Assembly (NCBI RefSeq): GCF_001629705.1
Contig: NZ_CP015378.1
Coordinates: 3,906,001-3,970,000 of the forward strand
DNA length: 64,000 nucleotides
Origin: Fictibacillus phosphorivorans
GTDB lineage: Bacteria > Bacillota > Bacilli > Bacillales > Fictibacillaceae
Reading direction: 5' to 3'
Positions 17,873 to 26,772 of the stretch are shown here, in pieces. The notes beneath the pieces are model-generated. The model saw only the letters and a list, made by a program, of their open reading frames with translations, searched no databases and was not told the origin of the DNA. Each line of letters starts with the position of its first letter. Position 1 is the first letter of the stretch. The position numbers were made by a program, and so were the translations under genes.

Positions 17873-17906
17873 CTCTTGATTACCGAATACCCCCTTAAGA
17901 AAAACT

Positions 17907-17949
17907 AAAAAGCCCACCAACCTCCTTTTAGAAGAAGGTTGATGGACTA
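17907..17949 (-). terminator. Terminator of the nuo operon
   Basis: TCCATCAACCTTC...GGAGGTTGGTGGG arms followed by a T-run on the minus strand, shortly after the nuoN stop. Confidence 0.85.
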
Positions 17950-17966
17950 TCATTTGAGCTCAACGA

Positions 17967-19499
17967 TCAATGATCATGTGTATGAACTTCGGTTTCGATC
18001 TGCATGAAGAATTCGTTCACATCAAAGTTTCCGTAAAAGAAATCGAGGGCGAGATCTGGCATGACCCCTAAGATAAGAATCGATGCTGTACAGAATGCGA
18101 GTACGGCAGCCATTCCTCCTGGGATTGAAACCTTACTCCCTTCACTATCGCGGAAAAACATGATCGCAATGATATTGAAGTAATACACGTACGACACGAG
18201 CGTGGTTGCCATCATAACAGCGGCAAGCCAATAATGTGCAGGATCCAGTCCGAGCGCGCCCATGAAGATTCCAAACTTCCCGATAAATCCTGCAGTGATC
18301 GGAATACCGGCAAGAGAAAGAACAAAGAACGTCATCGGTACCGCGAGCCATGGAGACCTTCGGAATAACCCACGGAAAATCCCGATATCAGTGGAACCTT
18401 CTTGACTACTTAACAGCTGAATGACCGTAAACGCCCCAATATTCATAAACAAGTATGCTAAAAGATAGAACCAGATGAGTTCGAACACCAATGACGAATT
18501 TGAAACGAACGGCACTAAAATGTAACCCGCTTGTGCGATAGATGAATAAGCAAACATCCTTTTTATGTTCCGTTGCCGAAGCGCCGTAACGTTACCAATG
18601 ATCATGGTTGCCGCTGCTAATACCATCACATACGGCTGAACTTGCAGCAGGATCGGTTCCTTATCGATTCCTGGAGCTGCGATGAAACAAATGATAATTA
18701 CCCGCAGCAAGATCACAAAGCCTGCTGTTTTGGATACGACACTCAAGAAAGCCGTAACCGGAACAGGTGCCCCTTCATAAACATCTGGAGCCCACATGTG
18801 AAGTGGAGCGGCCGCGATCTTAAACGTTAGTCCTGCAAACGTGATGATGAAGGCGAAAACAATCAGAAAGCTGTGCTCTAAAAGTTCAAGGTTCCCCATG
18901 TTCTCTGCAATCTTGAACAGGTTCGTCTCCCCTGTCAGTCCGAAAATGTAACTCATTCCAAAAAGCGTGATAGCGGTCGCAATTCCGCCAGACACGATAT
19001 ACTTAAACGCTGATTCATTGCTTCTTTTATTGCGCCTCTCGAGTCCTGCCATTACATAGGAAGAAAGAGAGAGAAGTTCAAGGCCCACAAACAATGTGAT
19101 CAAGTCAGCGCTCGACGCCATCATCATGGCTCCTAATAAAGCGGCAAGAAGCAGATAATAGAATTCTCCTCGGTTTTCCTCCAGATCTTCTTTTTTATAA
19201 TTAGAAGAAAGAACAATCACTAATAAGGTTCCTAACAAAAGCAGAATCTTGAAAGCTTTCGAGAACGAGTCAAGTCTGTACGTATCATACAGAATGGAAG
19301 TGACTTCAATATCAAGCTGCATAAAGATGGAGATGAGAGCAGCAAGTACACCTGCTCCAGCAAGCCAGGCTAGAGGCTTCCGGCTCGATTCTTTTTTCAT
19401 AAAAAGGTCGATAACAGATAAGAGAGTCGCAACACCTAAGATAATAAATTCAGGAAGCATGACGCTCCAATGAAACGATAATAAAGTATCTAGATCCAT
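17967..19499 (-). CDS. nuoN: NADH-quinone oxidoreductase subunit N
   Basis: NuoN is one of three antiporter-like proton-pumping subunits of complex I. The 510-residue protein has about 14 membrane helices and the conserved charged positions: the LFVGLELLSLSSYVM glutamate (helix 5), KIAAAPLHMWAPDVYEGAP (helix 7-8 lysine and broken helix) and LSLAGIPITAGFIGKF (helix 12 lysine). It starts 3 bp after nuoM, the last gene of the operon, with its own GGGGG-type RBS. A His-rich HTHDH tail is at the C-terminus. Confidence 0.95.
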   Translation of the reverse strand: MDLDTLLSFHWSVMLPEFIILGVATLLSVIDLFMKKESSRKPLAWLAGAGVLAALISIFMQLDIEVTSILYDTYRLDSFSKAFKILLLLGTLLVIVLSSNYKKEDLEENRGEFYYLLLAALLGAMMMASSADLITLFVGLELLSLSSYVMAGLERRNKRSNESAFKYIVSGGIATAITLFGMSYIFGLTGETNLFKIAENMGNLELLEHSFLIVFAFIITFAGLTFKIAAAPLHMWAPDVYEGAPVPVTAFLSVVSKTAGFVILLRVIIICFIAAPGIDKEPILLQVQPYVMVLAAATMIIGNVTALRQRNIKRMFAYSSIAQAGYILVPFVSNSSLVFELIWFYLLAYLFMNIGAFTVIQLLSSQEGSTDIGIFRGLFRRSPWLAVPMTFFVLSLAGIPITAGFIGKFGIFMGALGLDPAHYWLAAVMMATTLVSYVYYFNIIAIMFFRDSEGSKVSIPGGMAAVLAFCTASILILGVMPDLALDFFYGNFDVNEFFMQIETEVHTHDH

Positions 19500-19502
19500 G
19501 AT

Positions 19503-21020
19503 TTAGCCCCCTAACCCTAGCAGAATGCTATCTAATGTTGGACGGAGCATATCACTTAACCATGCAGGATAGATGCCGATGAACAAAATCGCTGCAAGCA
19601 AGATAAACGCCGGAATACGTTCTGTTGATGAAAGATCATATGCGTTCGATAGTTCTTTTTCAGTTCCAAACGTGATCGCCAACACTGCACGCAACACATA
19701 GACTGCTGTTAAAATCAGCCCTAGTGTTCCTACAGCTGCTAACACAGGCATTGTCTCAAACAATCCTAAAAACGCCATGAACTCACTGATAAAACCTGAC
19801 ATTCCCGGAAGCCCTAATGATGCGAGTCCCCCTGCGAGCATAACTCCTGCAAAGATCGGCATTCTTTTAGCGACTCCACCAAAGTCTTTTAACTGAGAGG
19901 AACCTTCACGTTCGTAAAGAACACCTACTAAAAAGAACAACAGAGCTGATATCAATCCATGAGAAACAACTTGGAACACGGCACCCGTCATACCCGCTTC
20001 GTTCAGTGCGGCGAGCCCGATCAGAACGATTCCCATATGCGAAACAGATGAATATGCTAATACCCGTTTCAGATCACGTTGTGTGAGGGCTAAGAACGCT
20101 CCATAAAGGAGGTTGACCACACCGAACAATCCGATGATAAAAGCAAGAGATTTAAACTGATCCGGAAACAGCCCTGCTCCAAAAACGATCAAGCCGTACG
20201 CCCCAATTTTCAAAAGAATTCCTGAGTGAAGCATAACAATCGGCGGTGGCGCCTGAACGTGGACCCTCACCATCCAAGAGTGAAGCGGTGCGACCGGTAG
20301 CTTGACGGCAAATGCAACAAGCAGTGCGATCAGCATCCCCATCTTAAAATTCTTCGTGATGTTCATATCACTCAGTTCAGATTGCGGAAGCGAGAATGTA
20401 TAAGCTAACTGCTCAAAATTCATCGTTCCGGTCTTCATAAACATCGCTACGAACGCGATCAGAAGAATGGCTGAACCGACACCGTTATAGATCAAAAAAC
20501 TGTACGCAGCTTTTTCTCTTTCAAGATAACCCCAGCGTCCGATGAGGAAGAACATCGGAATGAGCGTGATCTCAAAGAAAATAAAGAACAAAAATAAATT
20601 TTGTGCGGCGAATACGCCAATCATGCCCATCTCGAGCAAGAAGAACAAAATGAAATAACTTTTCCAATCCTTTTTGATCGAAAAGGATGCAATGGCAGCA
20701 AGGACACTCACTACCGTTGTTAATAAAATGAGAATCATCGATAAGCCGTTAACGCCGACTTCATAAAAGATCGGATAGCTCACATCACCGTTCGATTGAA
20801 AGACTTCATAAGAAACCCACTGAAACTTCTCAGCTAGTTGGAGACCTTTACTCGACGTGTTAAATGCAGACAACGTTACAAGTGCCGTCCCTAGCGGAAA
20901 TAGCGTACCTAAGATCCCAATCCATTTGATCGATTTCTCATCTTGAGACGGAGTAAAGATTAAAACCAAAACGCCTAACAACGGGGAAAGAATTAAGATC
21001 GATAGAAGCCATGTGTTCAT
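19503..21020 (-). CDS. nuoM: NADH-quinone oxidoreductase subunit M
   Basis: NuoM (505 aa) is an antiporter-like membrane subunit. Key pieces are the helix-5 Glu in FFIFFEITLIPMFFLIGRWG, the helix-7/8 Lys and broken helix in FAVKLPVAPLHSWMVRVHVQ, and SVSHMGIVLIGLAALNEAG. The ATG overlaps the nuoL stop (ATGA), so translation is coupled. No missing key residue was seen. Confidence 0.95.
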   Translation of the reverse strand: MNTWLLSILILSPLLGVLVLIFTPSQDEKSIKWIGILGTLFPLGTALVTLSAFNTSSKGLQLAEKFQWVSYEVFQSNGDVSYPIFYEVGVNGLSMILILLTTVVSVLAAIASFSIKKDWKSYFILFFLLEMGMIGVFAAQNLFLFFIFFEITLIPMFFLIGRWGYLEREKAAYSFLIYNGVGSAILLIAFVAMFMKTGTMNFEQLAYTFSLPQSELSDMNITKNFKMGMLIALLVAFAVKLPVAPLHSWMVRVHVQAPPPIVMLHSGILLKIGAYGLIVFGAGLFPDQFKSLAFIIGLFGVVNLLYGAFLALTQRDLKRVLAYSSVSHMGIVLIGLAALNEAGMTGAVFQVVSHGLISALLFFLVGVLYEREGSSQLKDFGGVAKRMPIFAGVMLAGGLASLGLPGMSGFISEFMAFLGLFETMPVLAAVGTLGLILTAVYVLRAVLAITFGTEKELSNAYDLSSTERIPAFILLAAILFIGIYPAWLSDMLRPTLDSILLGLGG

Positions 21021-22885
21021 GTGAAGTACCCCCCTGTTAATGCGACAATCAGCAATAAAATCACGATGCCAAAGATGGCGAATGTTCCGTAAGATTGAAC
21101 CTGCCCGTTTTGAAGGCGCGATCCTAGCTTACTGAGCCCTTGAACACCACTCACAACAGCTGCCACGAGTCCGTCCACGATATATCTATCAAACAGGACG
21201 CCAAGTTTGCTCAAACTTTTCGTTCCTTTAACGAAAGTTGCGTCATACCCTTCATCAACGTACCACTTGTTGTAGATCACGTTGCTGAGCCCTGGCAAAG
21301 AACGTGTAATCCAATCGCGGGAAAGTGCTCCTTTTTGATAGATTAGATAAGCTAGACCGATTCCTAAAAGAGATGCGGTTGTCGCAACAATTGGAATCCA
21401 GCTTGGGCCGTGATGATCTCCATGCGCTAGTTCAACCGGACCTCCTGCTAAGTAATCCGTTAAAAACGTACCGAACCACGCTGTGTTCAGATAACCAGCT
21501 ACGACTGCCAAAACACCTAAAACAATCATAGGAAGCGTCATGACACTTGGTGATTCAAGTACGCCACCTTGATCACCGCGCGGTTTTCCGGTAAACACAA
21601 GGAAAAATAGACGGAACATATAAAACGCCGTCATAAAGGCTGCAACGACTGCCAGCCAGAACAATCCGTAACGGCCATCTGCATACGTACTGGCTAGTAT
21701 CTCGTCTTTTGAAAAGAAACCGGATAGAAGCGGAACTCCTGATATAGCTAGAGCACCGATTAAAAAGAGAGGCCCTGTCAGCCGGAGCTTTTTCCAAAGT
21801 CCGCCCATCTCATCGATGTTTTGTGTATGTACAGCATGAATTACGCTTCCTGCCGCTAAAAACAATAACGCTTTAAAGAATGCATGCGTTGTTAAGTGAA
21901 AGATCCCTGCCACATAACCGGATGCGCCAAGTGCAAGCATCATGTAACCCAACTGGCTGACCGTTGAGTAAGCTAACACGCGTTTGATGTCTTTTTGCAT
22001 AAGTCCGATCGAAGCGGCAAAGATTGCCGTGACTCCCCCTACTACAGCAACGACCGTTAGTGCCGTTTCTGAAGCTTGGAAGAGCGGATACATCGCAGCG
22101 ACCAAGTAAACACCTGCCGCAACCATCGTTGCCGCATGAATAAGTGCCGATACCGGTGTTGGACCTTCCATCGCGTCCGGAAGCCACGTATGAAGAGGCA
22201 GCTGACCTGATTTTCCGATCGCTCCTACAAAGATACATAGTGCGGTGAGCGTGAGCATGCCAGAAGATATATCACCATTTCGGACAGAAGCAAAAATTTC
22301 GTCATATTCAAAACTACCAACCTGCCAAAATAGCAAGACCATTCCAATAAAAAGACCAACGTCCCCGATTCGGGTCATCACAAATGCCTTTTTCGCAGCG
22401 GCTTTTGCTTCTGGTTTAAAATAGTAGAATCCAATCAATAAGAACGAACCAAGTCCAACAAGCTCCCAAAACATATAGAGCTGTAATAGATTCGGAGATA
22501 GAACGAGTCCGAGCATCGCAAATGAAAACAATCCTAAATACGCAAAGAACACGGGAAATCGTTCATCGCCATGCATGTAACCTTTTGAATAAAGGTGTAC
22601 AAGAAAACTGACGAGTGAAACGATCACAAGCATAAGAGCGTTCAGCGGATTGACTTCATATCCCATCGTGATGGCTCGCTCACCGATCTCAAACCAAGTG
22701 CTTTCAACTTTAATTCCGTCTCCTTGCCACACCGCGATCCAAACCCCGAGAGATAGAATGAGCGATAATCCGGTAAAGAGCACACCGATCCATGCGGTGC
22801 CCTCACTTTTTGATTTTCTAAAAATCAGCAATAAAACGAAGGATAAAAGCGGGAACAACGGTATAAGCCAACTATTCTGCAACAT
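21017..22885 (-). CDS. nuoL: NADH-quinone oxidoreductase subunit L
   Basis: NuoL is the distal antiporter-like subunit and has the long lateral helix. The 622-residue length is usual. LYMFWELVGLGSFLLIGFYY (helix-5 Glu), GKSGQLPLHTWLPDAMEGPT (helix-7/8 region) and STVSQLGYMMLALG are present. The C-terminal quarter contains the amphipathic lateral helix and the last membrane segment (FGIVILLLIVALTGGYF). It begins 18 bp after nuoK and overlaps nuoM by 4 bases. Confidence 0.95.
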   Translation of the reverse strand: MLQNSWLIPLFPLLSFVLLLIFRKSKSEGTAWIGVLFTGLSLILSLGVWIAVWQGDGIKVESTWFEIGERAITMGYEVNPLNALMLVIVSLVSFLVHLYSKGYMHGDERFPVFFAYLGLFSFAMLGLVLSPNLLQLYMFWELVGLGSFLLIGFYYFKPEAKAAAKKAFVMTRIGDVGLFIGMVLLFWQVGSFEYDEIFASVRNGDISSGMLTLTALCIFVGAIGKSGQLPLHTWLPDAMEGPTPVSALIHAATMVAAGVYLVAAMYPLFQASETALTVVAVVGGVTAIFAASIGLMQKDIKRVLAYSTVSQLGYMMLALGASGYVAGIFHLTTHAFFKALLFLAAGSVIHAVHTQNIDEMGGLWKKLRLTGPLFLIGALAISGVPLLSGFFSKDEILASTYADGRYGLFWLAVVAAFMTAFYMFRLFFLVFTGKPRGDQGGVLESPSVMTLPMIVLGVLAVVAGYLNTAWFGTFLTDYLAGGPVELAHGDHHGPSWIPIVATTASLLGIGLAYLIYQKGALSRDWITRSLPGLSNVIYNKWYVDEGYDATFVKGTKSLSKLGVLFDRYIVDGLVAAVVSGVQGLSKLGSRLQNGQVQSYGTFAIFGIVILLLIVALTGGYFT

Positions 22886-22903
22886 AATCGTCCATCTCCT
22901 TCC

Positions 22904-23218
22904 TTATCGCTTCATCGTATCCATCTCATCCACGTTGACCGTCTGTCTGTTTCGGTACAGCGCTATGAGAATCGCAAGTCCAACTGCCGCTTCTGCCGCA
23001 GCAACCGTAATCGTAAACAGCGAAAAAATCTGACCTGTTAATCCAGGATTTATAGAATATTTGGCAAATGCCACGAGATTAATATTTACAGCATTCAGCA
23101 TCAATTCGATCGAAATCAGTACGATGACCGCATTCCGTTTCGTTAATGCGCCAAACAAACCGATGCAGAACAAGATCAAGGCAAGCGTCAAGTAAGCTGC
23201 TAAAGGAACAGAGCTCAT
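22904..23218 (-). CDS. nuoK: NADH-quinone oxidoreductase subunit K
   Basis: The 104-residue protein has three membrane helices. The two conserved membrane glutamates needed for proton transfer are in [20 protein letters not shown] (helix 2) and [13 protein letters not shown] (helix 3). The ATG overlaps the nuoJ stop by 4 bases. Standard length. Confidence 0.95.
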   Translation of the reverse strand: MSSVPLAAYLTLALILFCIGLFGALTKRNAVIVLISIELMLNAVNINLVAFAKYSINPGLTGQIFSLFTITVAAAEAAVGLAILIALYRNRQTVNVDEMDTMKR

Positions 23219-23727
23219 TTTTTTGCCTCCTTTTCATCGTCATCCCGCTTTGCCAGAATGATAGAACCGATCAAGGCAACAAGCAGCAAGACAGAAGTTA
23301 ACTCAAACGGAATCACATAATGCGAATACAGTTCGATTCCGATCTTTTTCGTATTATCGATGTGAAGCTCTGCGTTCTGCTGACCAAAATCAAGGTCTTT
23401 GATCTTACCGTACATGATTAAAAAGAAAAGTCCGATCGCAAGCCCGGTTAAGATGACTTTCAACCGTGGTGCACGTTTCTCTTTTTCCTGATGACGTGTG
23501 AGCATGATCCCAAACAACATGATGATCGTGATCGCGCCTGAGTAGATCAGCACCTGCACGACGGCAACGAACTCTGCTGATAGTGTGATGTAGATTCCTG
23601 CAATGGCAATGAACGTAAAGATAAGAGCAACAACCATATGAACGACATTTGATAGGTTAATAAGAAGAACGCCGCCGGCAATGGCTGTTAAGGCGAGAAA
23701 GAAAAATGCGATCATTTCACCGGTCAT
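23215..23727 (-). CDS. nuoJ: NADH-quinone oxidoreductase subunit J
   Basis: This 170-residue membrane subunit with five helices belongs to the E-channel and connects the quinone site to the pumps. [21 protein letters not shown] and the conserved [20 protein letters not shown] segment (with its pi-bulge Tyr-Ser-Gly) identify NuoJ. It overlaps nuoI upstream and nuoK downstream by 4 bases each. Confidence 0.95.
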   Translation of the reverse strand: MTGEMIAFFFLALTAIAGGVLLINLSNVVHMVVALIFTFIAIAGIYITLSAEFVAVVQVLIYSGAITIIMLFGIMLTRHQEKEKRAPRLKVILTGLAIGLFFLIMYGKIKDLDFGQQNAELHIDNTKKIGIELYSHYVIPFELTSVLLLVALIGSIILAKRDDDEKEAKK

Positions 23728-24143
23728 GCTTTGTTCTCCTTTCTAACATTCTCGTCGTTCTCATCGAGCCACTCGAGGTTTTTAAAAAGTTCATCTCGGC
23801 TGTATTCAGCAAGTTCGAACTGATTCGTCATGACGATCGCTTCAGTCGGACAGACCTCTGTACACAGGTCGCATAGTATACAGATTTCAAAGTTGATGTC
23901 GTACGTATCAATGATCTTCCCTTTTTTCGCAGGATCGGGATGCGGTTTACCTGTTAACTGGATGCAGTCGGTCGGGCAGATCTGCGCGCATTGGTTACAG
24001 ACGATGCATTTTTCGGGATAGAACTTTTGGATGCCGCGGAAACGGTCAGGCATCTGGATCGGCACGTCTGGATAGCTTGTGGTGACGTTTTGTTTTGTTA
24101 GGTTTTTGACGGTATAGCTTAAACCTTTTACAAGACCTTTCAT
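23724..24143 (-). CDS. nuoI: NADH-quinone oxidoreductase subunit I (2x[4Fe-4S])
   Basis: NuoI carries clusters N6a and N6b that pass electrons to NuoB. The two ferredoxin motifs are CIVCNQCAQICPTD (about residues 47-60) and CILCDLCTEVCPTE (about 87-100), all eight cysteines intact. At 139 aa it is of the short Bacillus/cyanobacterial type. The N-terminus has the amphipathic helix that lies on the membrane. It is the first gene of the downstream block nuoIJKLMN; 525 bp holding two inverted dispersed repeats separate it from nuoH. Confidence 0.95.
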   Translation of the reverse strand: MKGLVKGLSYTVKNLTKQNVTTSYPDVPIQMPDRFRGIQKFYPEKCIVCNQCAQICPTDCIQLTGKPHPDPAKKGKIIDTYDINFEICILCDLCTEVCPTEAIVMTNQFELAEYSRDELFKNLEWLDENDENVRKENKA

Positions 24144-24231
24144 CCTGAGATCACGCTCCTTATGCGTTGGTCTTTCGATTGTTAGAGCATTGTTTTAGCA
24201 TTGTTTTGTCATTGCCTTGTCGTTTATGAAA

Positions 24232-24361
24232 GTTTGATTTCCGCTCCAGGTTGCTCGCTTTCCGGGGGGCGTGCGGTGAGCCTCTTAGTGCCTTGCACTA
24301 TTAAGAGTCTCACCTGTCCCGCTGATCCCCCAGGAGTCTCGCACCTTGCGCTTCAATCAAC
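24232..24361 (+). repeat. ~130-bp dispersed element R2 (nuoI-nuoH gap)
   Basis: The copy starts GTTTGATTTCCGCTCCAGG, contains GCTCGCTTTCCGGGGGG and GCGGTGAGCC, then TCTCACCTGTCCCGC and AGGAGTCTCGCACC, and ends CAATCAAC. It is related to R4 and R5 in the same orientation. Together with the inverted R3 it makes a head-to-head pair inside the nuo operon. Confidence 0.85.
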
Positions 24362-24503
24362 TAGTCAATGAAGTTATAGACAAAACCTTGATCGTAAGGA
24401 AATCTGCCTCAAACATTTTAAAAATATAGCAATGCACAAAATCGTTCTATAAGGCTTTTTAAAGGCTTGTTGAATTTCAATATATTTTTGTCTTCTTTGA
24501 ACA

Positions 24504-24631
24504 GTTGATTGTAGCGGAAGATGCGAGACTCCTGCGGGACTGGCGGTCAGGTGAGACACTTATACGTGAAACGTACGAATGTGGCTCACCGCCTGCCCCG
24601 CGGAAAGCGAGCATCTGTAACGAAAATCAAC
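24504..24631 (-). repeat. ~130-bp dispersed element R3 (inverted relative to R2)
   Basis: It starts GTTGATTGTAGCGGAAGATGC, contains GACTCCTGCGGGAC, CAGGTGAGAC, GGCTCACCGCCTGCCCCGCGG and GAAAGCGAGCATC, and ends AAAATCAAC. It is the same family as R2 but in the opposite direction, 142 bp away. Transcripts through the nuo operon could fold R2 onto R3. Confidence 0.85.
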
Positions 24632-24668
24632 ACCCCTCGAAAACACCAGAGCATCTACAATACCTTTT

Positions 24669-25667
24669 TTATAAAAACAATTCCTTAACCGCTGCACTGA
24701 CGAAAATGTTTAGCAGTGCGAGCGGAAGTAGGACCTTCCATGCGAAGCCCATCAGTTGATCGGCGCGGAGTCGTGGAAGTGTTCCGCGAATCCAGATCAT
24801 GAAAAATACAACGATGCTGAATTTGACTCCGAACCATAGCATACCTGGAATGAAGTCTAAAAACGGAATTGGGTTCCATCCTCCTAAGAAAAGAACCGTC
24901 GTTAAGGAAGCCATCGCGAACAGATACACATATTCCGTAAGCATGAAGAATGCCCACCGAAACCCTGAGTATTCCACATGATAACCGGCAACGAGCTCTG
25001 ACTCTGCTTCAGGCAAGTCGAACGGTGTACGGTTTAGCTCAGCGATTGAAGAAATCAAGAAAACGAAAAAGCCGATCGGTGTTAAAAAGATGTACGCAAT
25101 GTTTTCTTGTCCTCTTACGATGTCGTTTAAGTTCAGGCTGCCTGCGAAAAGAATCACTCCGATCACAGAGATAACAAGCGGAATTTCGTATGAAATCATC
25201 TGCGCTGCCGCACGCATGCCGCCGAGTAACGAGTACTTATTGTTTGATGCCCATCCACCCATTAAGATGCCGATTGTCGAGATGCCTGAAACGGCTACGT
25301 AATACAGAAGGCCGACGCCAAGGTCTGCGAACTGCATGTTTTCTGAGAACGGAATCGTTGCGAGCACCATGAACGCTGGTGCAAATGCGATGACCGGTGC
25401 CAAAATGAACAATGGACGATCAGCTAGCTTCGGTATGGTGTCTTCTTTTATTAAAAGTTTAAAAACATCCGCAACGGTTTGTAGAAGACCGAATCTTCCC
25501 CCGACCCGGTTTGGTCCTGTACGCATCTGCATGAATCCAAGCACTTTTCGTTCGGCTAGAATCGCGTAAGTTACGAACCCGAGAACCGTGACGAGTAATG
25601 CCGCGCCAAGCGCAAAGAAGATGGCAACATGCGTCCAGCCAGGCTGTGCGTATAAAAGATCCTCCAT
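24669..25667 (-). CDS. nuoH: NADH-quinone oxidoreductase subunit H
   Basis: NuoH (332 aa, eight helices) lines the quinone chamber with NuoB and NuoD. VLGFMQMRTGPNRVGGRFGL, the acidic AELNRTPFDLPEAESELVAG loop and VEYSGFRWAFFMLTEY are the family signatures. The ATG overlaps the nuoD stop (TGATG). It is the last gene before the interrupting repeat pair, which suggests the operon is transcribed through that gap or is re-initiated after it. Confidence 0.95.
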   Translation of the reverse strand: MEDLLYAQPGWTHVAIFFALGAALLVTVLGFVTYAILAERKVLGFMQMRTGPNRVGGRFGLLQTVADVFKLLIKEDTIPKLADRPLFILAPVIAFAPAFMVLATIPFSENMQFADLGVGLLYYVAVSGISTIGILMGGWASNNKYSLLGGMRAAAQMISYEIPLVISVIGVILFAGSLNLNDIVRGQENIAYIFLTPIGFFVFLISSIAELNRTPFDLPEAESELVAGYHVEYSGFRWAFFMLTEYVYLFAMASLTTVLFLGGWNPIPFLDFIPGMLWFGVKFSIVVFFMIWIRGTLPRLRADQLMGFAWKVLLPLALLNIFVSAAVKELFL

Positions 25668-26767
25668 CAGCCATCAACCTCCCCGAGAACGATATCAATC
25701 CCACCTAAGATGGTAATCAAGTTGGAGATGTTTTCACCGACTAAAAGTTTTGGCAGAATCTGAAGGTTGTAAAAAGAAGGTCTGCGAAACTTCAAGCGGT
25801 ACGGTTCTTTTTTTCCTTCTGACGCGATGTAACAGCCGATCTCTCCGCGGGGCGACTCAATGCGGACGAAAGCTTCACCCTTTGGCGGCTTGATAATTCT
25901 TGGCACTTTTGCCATGACCGGGCCTTCTTCTGGAAACTGTTCTACCGCTTGTTCTACAATCTTGAGTGATTCTTCGATCTCTTGCATGCGGCACTGATAG
26001 CGCGCCCATGCATCGCCTGTATGAAAGACTGGTACATCAAAATCAAAACGGTCATAGATTGAATACGGCTCATCTTTTCTAAGATCCCAGTTCGTACCCG
26101 TACATCTTAAATTAGCGCCGCTTAATGAAAAGTTCAGTGCTTCTTCTTTTGTGTAGTAGCCGATTCCTTTCACACGGTTCAAAAAGATCTCATTGCCTGT
26201 CACAAGATCGTGATAGCCAGCAAGCTCTTCTCTCATGTATGGAACAAAATCTCGGACTTTCTCGATCCAGCCATCTGGGGCATCCCATTTCACTCCGCCA
26301 ACACGCATGTAGTTGAACGTAAGACGTGCTCCGCATATCTCGTTCAGCATATTGATGATTGCTTCACGTTCACGAAACGCGTATAGGAATGGACTCATCG
26401 CCCCGATATCTAATAAATATGTACCGAACCAAACAAGATGGCTTGCGATGCGGCCGAGCTCCATCACGATGACACGCAAATATTCCGCGCGTTCTGGTAT
26501 CTCTAAACTCATCATGGTTTCAACCGCATGGCAGATTACATAGTTGTTCGTCATTGCCGCTAAATAATCCATGCGGTCTGTGTATGGAATAATCTGCGTG
26601 TACTGAAGATTTTCCGCTAATTTTTCGGTGCCTCGGTGAAGATAACCGATCACTGGTGTAGCTTCAATGATCGTTTCTCCGTCGATTTTTAGTACGATTC
26701 GAAAAACGCCGTGCGTACTCGGATGCTGAGGTCCAACGTTGAGGAGCATCTCTTCTGTTCTGATCAA
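25667..26767 (-). CDS. nuoD: NADH-quinone oxidoreductase subunit D (49-kDa)
   Basis: NuoD (366 aa) forms the quinone pocket with NuoB. GPQHPSTHGVFRIVLKIDGE contains the loop His that contacts the quinone headgroup. MNYVICHAVE-like and IGAMSPFLYAFREREAI segments and the C-terminal GGIDIVLGEVDG (the hydrogenase-like terminus) are intact. The start is TTG, 8 bases after GGAGGTG. NuoC and NuoD are separate genes, unlike the fused NuoCD of E. coli. Confidence 0.95.
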   Translation of the reverse strand: MIRTEEMLLNVGPQHPSTHGVFRIVLKIDGETIIEATPVIGYLHRGTEKLAENLQYTQIIPYTDRMDYLAAMTNNYVICHAVETMMSLEIPERAEYLRVIVMELGRIASHLVWFGTYLLDIGAMSPFLYAFREREAIINMLNEICGARLTFNYMRVGGVKWDAPDGWIEKVRDFVPYMREELAGYHDLVTGNEIFLNRVKGIGYYTKEEALNFSLSGANLRCTGTNWDLRKDEPYSIYDRFDFDVPVFHTGDAWARYQCRMQEIEESLKIVEQAVEQFPEEGPVMAKVPRIIKPPKGEAFVRIESPRGEIGCYIASEGKKEPYRLKFRRPSFYNLQILPKLLVGENISNLITILGGIDIVLGEVDG

Positions 26768-26772
26768 TGTCT

